From Streptomyces monashensis (GTDB taxonomy: Bacteria > Actinomycetota > Actinomycetes > Streptomycetales > Streptomycetaceae), in the NCBI RefSeq assembly GCF_001866665.1, contig NZ_MLYO01000055.1, forward strand, positions 124,001-188,000: a stretch of DNA of 64,000 nucleotides, given 5' to 3'. The notes under the pieces were generated by a model. It saw only the letters and a list, made by a program, of their open reading frames with translations. It had not been told where the DNA came from and searched no databases. Each line of letters opens with the position of its first letter. Within the stretch, counting starts at the first letter, position 1. Position numbers and translations under genes: made by a program. Shown here in pieces: positions 55,240-61,877 of this stretch.

Positions 55240-56295
55240 TCAGGGCTTCGGCTGGTGCAGCAGGGCGGCGATACGCGCCGCCGTCGCGGACAGGTGCCGG
55301 CGGGTTTCGCGGAGCTGGTCGGTGGTGACTCCGTGGTCGCGGGCCGTGTCGCGGATGTCGTCGCGGAAGCGGTCCAGCAGGCGGTCCAGGTCGCGGGCCG
55401 GGTCTCCGGTGAAGTCCTCGTGGGACCAGGAGGGTTCGTACTCGACCGGGAACTCCTCGGCCGGCGCGATGTAGTCGGGTGCCGGGGTGGTGGTGGGCCG
55501 CGCCGCGCCCTCCGGGGTGCGGGTGAAGCCCCGTTCCTTGCCCAGGCCCTTGCTCCACTCCTTGCCGAAGTCGCCGAATTCCTTGGCCAGTTCGGTCAGG
55601 CCCTCGCGCACGCCGGTCGGCCAGTCGCCGCGCGTGAAGTGGTCCTGGACGCGGTCCTGGACGTGGCGGGCGATGCGCTGCATCTCCTCCTGCGCCTGGG
55701 CCCGTGCCCGCGCCTGCGCCTCCTGGGCCTGGTGGCGGGCCCGCTGGGCCTCCTCGCGGGCCCGGCGGCTCTCGTCCTTGGCGCGGCGGGCCTGCTCCTT
55801 CCACTCCTGCTTGGCCCGGCGCATCTCCTCCTTGGCGGCGCGCCAGGACTCCTTGTCGCCGCCCGGGTACTCCCCGGACGGGCCCGCCGCGCCCGTCCGC
55901 GCGCCCTGGCGGGCCTCGGTGGCGGCCGCGCGCATCTCGCGGCGCAGGTCGCCGGCCGCACCGCGCACATCGGCCCTGATCTCGGCCGCCAGCTCCGCGA
56001 CGGACTCGCGGATCTCCAGCTCCAGGTCCGCCAACTCGCCGCTTCGGTCGGCCAGTTCGGCACGGCCGGCGTCCGTGATCGAGTAGACCTTGCGGCCGCC
56101 CTCCGTGGCGTGCCGGACCAGGCCCTCGGCCTCCAGCTTGGCCAGGCGGGGGTAGACCGTTCCGGCCGAGGGGGCGTACAGCCCCTGGAAGCGCTCCTCC
56201 AGGAGCCTGATCACCTCGTAGCCGTGGCGCGGGGCCTCGTCCAGCAGCTTGAGCAGGTAGAGGCGGAGGCGCCCGTGGGCGAAGACGGGAGGCAT
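55240..56295 (-). CDS. PadR-family regulator with long coiled-coil tail
   Basis: 351 residues: an N-terminal PadR winged helix (about 8-85, LYLLKLLDEAPRHGYEVIRLL is split; SAGTVYPRLAKLEAEGLV), then a long charged Arg/Glu/Ala-rich coiled-coil region (about 140-230) and a C-terminal helical end. PadR proteins normally have only a short C-terminal dimerisation helix, so this extended version is unusual. It is downstream of, and one base from, the DUF4097 gene. Confidence 0.86.
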   Translation of the reverse strand: MPPVFAHGRLRLYLLKLLDEAPRHGYEVIRLLEERFQGLYAPSAGTVYPRLAKLEAEGLVRHATEGGRKVYSITDAGRAELADRSGELADLELEIRESVAELAAEIRADVRGAAGDLRREMRAAATEARQGARTGAAGPSGEYPGGDKESWRAAKEEMRRAKQEWKEQARRAKDESRRAREEAQRARHQAQEAQARARAQAQEEMQRIARHVQDRVQDHFTRGDWPTGVREGLTELAKEFGDFGKEWSKGLGKERGFTRTPEGAARPTTTPAPDYIAPAEEFPVEYEPSWSHEDFTGDPARDLDRLLDRFRDDIRDTARDHGVTTDQLRETRRHLSATAARIAALLHQPKP

Positions 56296-56296
56296 G

Positions 56297-57292
56297 TCAG
56301 AGCACCTTCTTGTCGGTCGTACCGTCGGCAGGGGCGTCGGAGGTCTCGGAGCCGCCGGTGGCGTCGGCCGCCTCCGCGTCCTGGCCGGAGACGGAATTCT
56401 CCCCTGCGGCGGCCGCGGAGCCCGCGGCGGGGGCGGTGCCCGGTGTCCGTGGGGGTTCCGACTCCCACGGGGTGCGCTCCTCGTCCTCGCGCGGTGGCCG
56501 GCGCAGCAGGGCGATGGAGCCGGAGACCGTGGTGGCCCGGAGGCGGCCGGTGCCCGCGCCGAGCCGGCCGGTGATCTTGTGGGCGCCCCACTGGCCGTGC
56601 ACCCGCAGTCCGTCGAAGGCGTTGGAGATCGTGCCGCTCGCCGTGTTCGCCTCCACCTCGGCGTCCGCCGGGTGCGGCAGGCGGATGGCGATCTCGCCGG
56701 AGACGCTGGTGAGGCTGACCTCCGTCGGGCCGTCCGGGTCCAGGTCGACGATCATGGATCCGCTGACCGAGTCGGCGCGGACGGAGCGGCCGGAGCCCTC
56801 GACCACCGTCAGGTCGCCCGAGACCGAGTTGAACCGCAGGTCGCCCGTGACCGCCTGGGCCTCCAGGCTGCCCGACACGGTGTCCGCGTGGACCGGGCCG
56901 GAGACGGCGACCAGGGTCGTGTCACCCGTCACGCCCTTGACCGCGGCGGGGCCGCGGATGCCGGAGACGATCGCGTCGGCGTCGACGACGCCCACCTCCA
57001 CGCGCGTGTCCGCCGGGACCGCGAGGGAGACGACGGCGCTGCGCCGCCAGCCCTTGCGGTCGAGCCACTTGAGGAAGCCCTTCCAGGGCAGGTCCTCGTA
57101 GGCCACCGTCAGCCGGCCGTCCTCCTCGGTGACCACGAGGGGCGGGCCCTTGATCTCCGAGACTTCCAGGCGGGCGGAACCTTCTTCCGTGCCCACCACG
57201 TTCACCGTTCCGCTGACGAGGCGGACCCGGAGATCGCTCACGCGTGAGTCGAAGGTCAGCTTCCGGGGCTCTGTCACGGACCATTCGGGCAT
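56297..57292 (-). CDS. DUF4097 beta-strand-repeat protein
   Basis: 331 residues: beta-helix-like repeats with alternating V-x-x-V-S-G, V-x-G-D-L motifs over about residues 25-265 (DUF4097 family) and a disordered Ala/Glu/Pro-rich tail. DUF4097 proteins are often encoded with PadR regulators; their role is unknown and may be envelope stress related. ATG 57292 has AGGAGG upstream (CGAGGAGGTCCC). The operator-like repeat lies about 60-90 bp upstream. Confidence 0.88.
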   Translation of the reverse strand: MPEWSVTEPRKLTFDSRVSDLRVRLVSGTVNVVGTEEGSARLEVSEIKGPPLVVTEEDGRLTVAYEDLPWKGFLKWLDRKGWRRSAVVSLAVPADTRVEVGVVDADAIVSGIRGPAAVKGVTGDTTLVAVSGPVHADTVSGSLEAQAVTGDLRFNSVSGDLTVVEGSGRSVRADSVSGSMIVDLDPDGPTEVSLTSVSGEIAIRLPHPADAEVEANTASGTISNAFDGLRVHGQWGAHKITGRLGAGTGRLRATTVSGSIALLRRPPREDEERTPWESEPPRTPGTAPAAGSAAAAGENSVSGQDAEAADATGGSETSDAPADGTTDKKVL

Positions 57293-57346
57293 GGGACCTC
57301 CTCGGCCACGGCGGGGCGAAGCGCGGCGACGCACTCGCGACACGCC

Positions 57347-57379
57347 ATATCGCGTCTTCTCCATTCACGATATATCGCG
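57347..57379. promoter_or_regulatory. PadR-type operator candidate
   Basis: Two direct copies of ATATCGCG (57347-57354 and 57372-57379) 25 bp apart, the second within the palindrome CGATATATCG (57368-57377), upstream of the DUF4097-padR operon. Binding by the encoded PadR is inference. Confidence 0.55.
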
Positions 57380-57421
57380 GTCGCGGAAAGTCAAGACACC
57401 CTTTCGTGGGCCTCACGCGAT

Positions 57422-57477
57422 GCTGCCCCCGGCGGGGCGGTACGGCCGTGTCGCCGTACCGCCCCGCCGGGGGCAGC
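57422..57477. terminator. Large inverted repeat, probable terminator
   Basis: Perfect 25-bp stem (57422-57446 with 57453-57477) with a 6-nt CGTGTC loop, beyond the stop of the small DUF6104 gene on the minus strand. No mobile-element feature is present at either end. Confidence 0.75.
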
Positions 57478-57508
57478 TGTCGTACCGCCGGGAACCGGGG
57501 CCGCGGGA

Positions 57509-57688
57509 CTATTCGTCGTCCTCGTCGTCCAGGCGGGCCAGCCAGGTCGCGAGACGTTCCACCGGTACCTCGAAGTCGGGGTTCAGGTCGACGAACGTGC
57601 GCAGCTGCTCGGCGAGCCACTCGAAGGTGACCTCTTCCTCGCCGCGCCGCTTCTCCAGTTCTTCGATGCCTCGGTCGGTGAAGTACAT
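57509..57688 (-). CDS. DUF6104-like small acidic protein
   Basis: 59-residue protein, short but with a good ribosome site (GGAG 8 nt upstream) and a plausible acidic, helical sequence starting MYFTDRGIEELEKRRGEEEV, with LAEQLRTFVDLNPDFEVPVE (split by position) following. Similar tiny proteins are conserved in Streptomyces. Function unknown. Confidence 0.8.
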   Translation of the reverse strand: MYFTDRGIEELEKRRGEEEVTFEWLAEQLRTFVDLNPDFEVPVERLATWLARLDDEDDE

Positions 57689-57883
57689 GGATGCCGCTCC
57701 GTCGTTCAGTGCAGGGATAGGGCCGCTCCCGGGCGGGAAGAACCCTCAACCTGTGAGAGGTGGAAGATGCCGCTTTTCCGCCTGGGGAGCCTGGCGAGAA
57801 CAGGAAAATGATAGGCAGCCGCCTGCCCCGGCGGGCGAGCGGTCCGCGCGGGGCGCGACGGGGCGAGGGGACGGGGGAGCGTG

Positions 57884-58420
57884 ATGGACGCGGAGTCGAC
57901 GGCGTTGACGCGGGTAGCGCGGATCCAGCTGCCGGACGGCACACCGGTGTGGGCCCGGATCTCCGGGGCCGAGGAGCTTGCCGCGCCGCCGGGGGGACAC
58001 CCGCCGGGGGGACTGTCGTACACGGACACCGGGTTCGCCGAGCGGGTGGAGGCGAGCGTCGAGAGCCTCCAGTCGCTGATCACCGGTGTCGCGCGGTCAC
58101 TGTCCGGCCCGTTGCGGGCGGTGCGGCCGGACGAGGTGAGTGTCGAGTTCGGCATCGAGCTGACCGCGAAGGCCGGAAAGGTGGTGGGCCTGCTCGCGGA
58201 CGGCGAGGCCAAGGCGGCCATCACGGTCACCCTGACCTGGCACGGGGACGGCCCGCCGGACCCGTCGTCCGGGGACGCCTCCGCCCCCCGGCCGGCCCAC
58301 GGCCCCGACGGCGTGCCCCCGCCCCCGCGGACCCCCGGCCCGGCGTCCGGTACCGGCGCGTCCACCGGCGCTCGGGGGCACGGGGGTGTCGGGGACGGCG
58401 GCGTCGGGGGCACGGCATGA
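57884..58420 (+). CDS. Trypco1-type (CU044_2847 family) protein
   Basis: 178 residues: a conserved beta-rich N-terminal domain (about 1-115) with GFAERVEASVESLQSLITGVA (split) and SVEFGIELTAKAGKVVGLLADGEAKAAITVTLTW (split) that matches the trypsin-co-occurring domain family, and a Pro/Gly-rich tail. These proteins are recurrent partners of trypsin-like proteases in predicted conflict systems. ATG 57884 is preferred over GTG 57881. The stop overlaps the protease start (ATGA), so it is coupled. Confidence 0.8.
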   Translation: MDAESTALTRVARIQLPDGTPVWARISGAEELAAPPGGHPPGGLSYTDTGFAERVEASVESLQSLITGVARSLSGPLRAVRPDEVSVEFGIELTAKAGKVVGLLADGEAKAAITVTLTWHGDGPPDPSSGDASAPRPAHGPDGVPPPPRTPGPASGTGASTGARGHGGVGDGGVGGTA

Positions 58421-60744
58421 CGCAGGGGTACGACGGGGGCGCACCGGACGGCTTCGACGCTGCCCGGCTTGCGCTGCGTGAACTCGTTCTCGCGGCGACG
58501 GTGCGCATTCATCACGCGGGTGCCGGGTATGCCCACGACGAGCCCGGCAGCTTCCTCGGCAGCGGATTCTTCGTCGCGCCGAACTGGGTTCTGACCTGCG
58601 CGCACGTGGTTCACGCCGAGGAGGGGGGCGAGGTCGTCGTGGTGTACCGGACCAGCCCCTACGACGACCCGTGCGCCGTGCCCGGACAGGTGGCGGCGAC
58701 CCTGCCGGAGCACGCCGGCCGTCTTGTCCCCGGCAGCTGGCCCGCCCCGGATCTCGCGCTGGTCCGGCTCCGCGAGCCCGTCGGCCACGCGTGCGTGTAC
58801 GTCTCCGAGCGGCCCAACCCGCACTTCGGCGGGACCAGGGTGTACTACGCGGGCTGGACGGGCGCCCGCGGCCGGCTGGAGATCCTCGACGGGTACCTCT
58901 CGGTCCAGGGGACGATCAGCGCCTGGTCACCGGAGGAGCAGGTGCGCCTCGGGCAGAACGACCTGCCGCCCGGTGTCTCCGGCGGGCCGGTGATCGACCC
59001 CGTGCGCGGTGAGGTCGTCGGCGTCCTGAAGTCCCGCGCGGACCACGGGGCGGGGGGCACGTCCATCGGCGTCGAGCAGCTGCGCACCCTCCACCGGAGC
59101 GACGTCCGGCGCGAGGGCGCCGAGGGGAACGGCGACCACGCGGGCGGCGCCCTCCCGGGCCCGGCCGACCCGAGCCCGGCCCCCTCCGGCCGCGGCCCTC
59201 TCGGTGACGCCCCTCCCGGCGGCACCCACCCGGGCGCCGACCCCTCGAGCCCCGTCCGCCACAAAGACACCACCGGCCCCACTGACCCCATCGAGCACAT
59301 CGACCTCTACCAGGCCGTCTTCCACGCCCACGACCGCTATCACCGCGACCGTCAGCAGCCCTCCGACTCGGCGGCACCCACCTGGGCCGACATCCAGGGC
59401 GAGCTCGGCGCGCGCCCCGGGCGTGCGCTCAGTCCGCACGAGCGAGGGGAGCTGCTCGGGCGGCTGGCCGACCTGCCGCCCCCGGTCAGCACCCGCGCTC
59501 TGCTCGGCATCCTCGGTTCGCTGCCCGGCTTCCGGCTGCCCTCCCTGGTGCCCGCGCCGCGCGGCTGGCGGGACGGCCTGGGCGTGCTGTACGAGCACGC
59601 GCGGCAGGACGAGGCGCGCAGGCTCGTCATCGGCTACGCGATGCGGATCCTGCTGGCCGACCGCGACCGCACGCGCAGCGTGCTCGCCGCCGAGCGGGCC
59701 CTGTGGGAGTGGGTGTGGCACGCGTCGACGGGACTCGACAGCGGCTACCGCACCGAACTCGCCCAGCAGCGCGAGGAATTGCTCGGCCGGGAGCGGGCCG
59801 GTCGGGAACGGGCCGGTCACGGGCGGCCCGACGACGATCCCGGCCGGGTGCCGGAGCGCCCCGCCCCGCATCCGCCCCTCGCGCCGGCCGGGCCGTCCGT
59901 GCTGCTGGTGGTGCTGTGCCGGGGCTGGGAGCCCGACCGCTGCGACTGGTCGGTCTCCGTCGCGGACGCGGACGGCGCGACGACGCTGCTGCACGAGACC
60001 CAGCGCACCGCGCTGGCCGACCTCGACGGCCGGGCGGCCGCCGCGCTCACCGAGGCCTTCCGGCAGTGCGACGAGCCCGGACGGCCCGCCCCCCTGTACG
60101 TGGCCCTGCCCCACCGGCTCCTGGACACGCCGGTGGACGACTGGCGGCTGCGGCCGGACGGCGTCCCGGTGGGCGTCGAGCGGCCCGTGCTCATACGCTG
60201 CTCGGACCGTGACCAGTTGCCCGACGAGGAGTCGCGGGGCCCCGGCGCCTGGCCGGCGGCGGCCTGGGAGCCGTACGACGACGGGGACGGCGAACGCCGC
60301 GACCGCTGGCGCCGGCTGCACACCCGTCAGGCGCGGGCCGAGGTGCTCGACTGCGACGACGGAGTGCGCAGGCCCGTACCGGACACCCCGGCGCTGCGCG
60401 GCCTCGCGCCGCACGACGTCCCGGTGCTGTGCCGCCTGGGCGACCAGCGCTACGCGAGCGACCCCGCCTCGCTCGGCCGGATCCTGAACGCCGGCTTCGG
60501 GGTGGCGGTGTGGCGCCGCAGGCGGTGGCGACCCGAGTCCGTGTGCGGCGAGTTCCACCGGGGTGCCAAGACGGTCGTCGACGACGGCGTCGGGGTGGCC
60601 CTGCTGCCCGGGGTGGTGCACGGGCTGCGCCGACAGGTCCACGCGGGGCTCACGGAGGCCTACTGGGCCCATGGAATAGCACTGTTGTACGACGACCCGC
60701 ACAGCCCCCTGCCCGGAACCGGAGATCTGCTGGAGGCGCCGTGA
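58417..60744 (+). CDS. Trypsin-like protease with VMAP-type C-terminal domain
   Basis: 775 residues. N-terminal chymotrypsin-fold protease with catalytic triad H63 (TCAHVVH), D112 (APDLALVRL) and S188 (GVSGGPV), followed by a Pro/Gly-rich linker (about 230-290), a middle helical domain, and a C-terminal domain (about 510-775) of the vWA-MoxR-associated (VMAP) type with several Trp-Arg/Asp pairs. There is no signal peptide, so the protease is cytoplasmic. Neighbouring MoxR ATPase and SAV_2336-type genes complete the ternary system. Confidence 0.85.
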   Translation: MTQGYDGGAPDGFDAARLALRELVLAATVRIHHAGAGYAHDEPGSFLGSGFFVAPNWVLTCAHVVHAEEGGEVVVVYRTSPYDDPCAVPGQVAATLPEHAGRLVPGSWPAPDLALVRLREPVGHACVYVSERPNPHFGGTRVYYAGWTGARGRLEILDGYLSVQGTISAWSPEEQVRLGQNDLPPGVSGGPVIDPVRGEVVGVLKSRADHGAGGTSIGVEQLRTLHRSDVRREGAEGNGDHAGGALPGPADPSPAPSGRGPLGDAPPGGTHPGADPSSPVRHKDTTGPTDPIEHIDLYQAVFHAHDRYHRDRQQPSDSAAPTWADIQGELGARPGRALSPHERGELLGRLADLPPPVSTRALLGILGSLPGFRLPSLVPAPRGWRDGLGVLYEHARQDEARRLVIGYAMRILLADRDRTRSVLAAERALWEWVWHASTGLDSGYRTELAQQREELLGRERAGRERAGHGRPDDDPGRVPERPAPHPPLAPAGPSVLLVVLCRGWEPDRCDWSVSVADADGATTLLHETQRTALADLDGRAAAALTEAFRQCDEPGRPAPLYVALPHRLLDTPVDDWRLRPDGVPVGVERPVLIRCSDRDQLPDEESRGPGAWPAAAWEPYDDGDGERRDRWRRLHTRQARAEVLDCDDGVRRPVPDTPALRGLAPHDVPVLCRLGDQRYASDPASLGRILNAGFGVAVWRRRRWRPESVCGEFHRGAKTVVDDGVGVALLPGVVHGLRRQVHAGLTEAYWAHGIALLYDDPHSPLPGTGDLLEAP

Positions 60745-60853
60745 CGCAGCGCGCGCGTTCCCTCCAGTTCCTCTTACCAGGCGTCCTGAGGGTCGATAAC
60801 GTGAGGCACGTTCGACGGCTGCGGTGGCGGACGAGTGACGACGAGGATTGGAC

Positions 60854-61870
60854 ATGACCGAATCCAGTGAGTGGCTCATCTACCGAGGCGCCGGGGAACC
60901 GCACGACGGGATGAGCCGGCTCCCGCCGCCCCCGCCTTGGCGGGACTTCTCCGGCCGGGACGCGGACGGCGACAGCTCCCAGGACCGCAGGCTGGGCGCA
61001 CACCGGCACCTGGCCGAACTGCACCGGCCCGGCGCGGAGGAGCTGGAGATGATCAACGCGGCACTGTATCTGCGCCGCCCGCTGCTCGTCACCGGCAGCC
61101 CCGGTGCGGGCAAGAGCACCCTGGCCCACTCGGTGGCGTACGAGCTGGGGCTGGGCGAGGTGCTGCGCTGGTCCATCGTCAGCCGGACCGCGCTCCAGGA
61201 CGGGCTGTACCACTACGACGCCATCGCCCGCCTCCAGGACGTCCAGATCGCGGCGCAGGGGGGCGACGGCGCGGCGGCGGGCAGTCCCGGAGCCGTGGAG
61301 GCCATCGGCAGCTACATCCGGCTCGGACCGCTCGGCACCGCCCTGCTGCCCTCCGACACCCCGCGCGTGCTGCTCATCGACGAGCTGGACAAGAGCGACA
61401 TCGACCTGCCCAACGACCTGCTGAACGTGCTGGAGGAGGGCGAGTTCGAGATACCCGAGCTCCAGCGCATCGCCGACCGGCTGCCCGGCGGCGAGGCCGA
61501 GGTGCTCACCGCCGACGGCGTCAAGGTCCGGGTGCGTGACGGCCGGGTGCGCTGCCGCGCCTTCCCGTTCGTGGTCCTCACCAGCAACGGGGAGCGCGAC
61601 TTCCCGGCGCCGCTGATGCGCCGGTGCATCCATCTGGAGCTGGACCGGCCCGACCACAACCGACTCGCCACCTTCGTCCGCGCCCACCTCGGGGTCGAGG
61701 CCGCGCGGGCGGGCGACGACCTGATCGCCCGCTTCCTGGAGCGTTCCCGCAGCGAACTGCTCGCCGCGGACCAGCTGTTGAACGCGATCCATCTCACCGC
61801 GGCCGCCGCCCCGCCGAGCCGCGAGCGCCTCGCCGATCTGCTCATCCAGCGACTCGACCGTTCGAGGTGA
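60854..61870 (+). CDS. MoxR-family AAA+ ATPase
   Basis: 338 residues with Walker A GSPGAGKST (81-89), Walker B VLLIDELDK (D176, E177) and sensor region FVVLTSNGERDFP followed by RRC. It is of the MoxR clade, which usually acts as chaperone for vWA proteins. GAGGA upstream of ATG 60854 supports the start. The next gene starts 7 bp later. Confidence 0.92.
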   Translation: MTESSEWLIYRGAGEPHDGMSRLPPPPPWRDFSGRDADGDSSQDRRLGAHRHLAELHRPGAEELEMINAALYLRRPLLVTGSPGAGKSTLAHSVAYELGLGEVLRWSIVSRTALQDGLYHYDAIARLQDVQIAAQGGDGAAAGSPGAVEAIGSYIRLGPLGTALLPSDTPRVLLIDELDKSDIDLPNDLLNVLEEGEFEIPELQRIADRLPGGEAEVLTADGVKVRVRDGRVRCRAFPFVVLTSNGERDFPAPLMRRCIHLELDRPDHNRLATFVRAHLGVEAARAGDDLIARFLERSRSELLAADQLLNAIHLTAAAAPPSRERLADLLIQRLDRSR

Positions 61871-61877
61871 GGCGTTG

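Noticed and set aside
57422-57477. 25-bp perfect inverted repeat as mobile-element end
   Set aside because: A single hairpin with 6-nt loop after a gene stop, no transposase and no matching second copy; better explained as a terminator.
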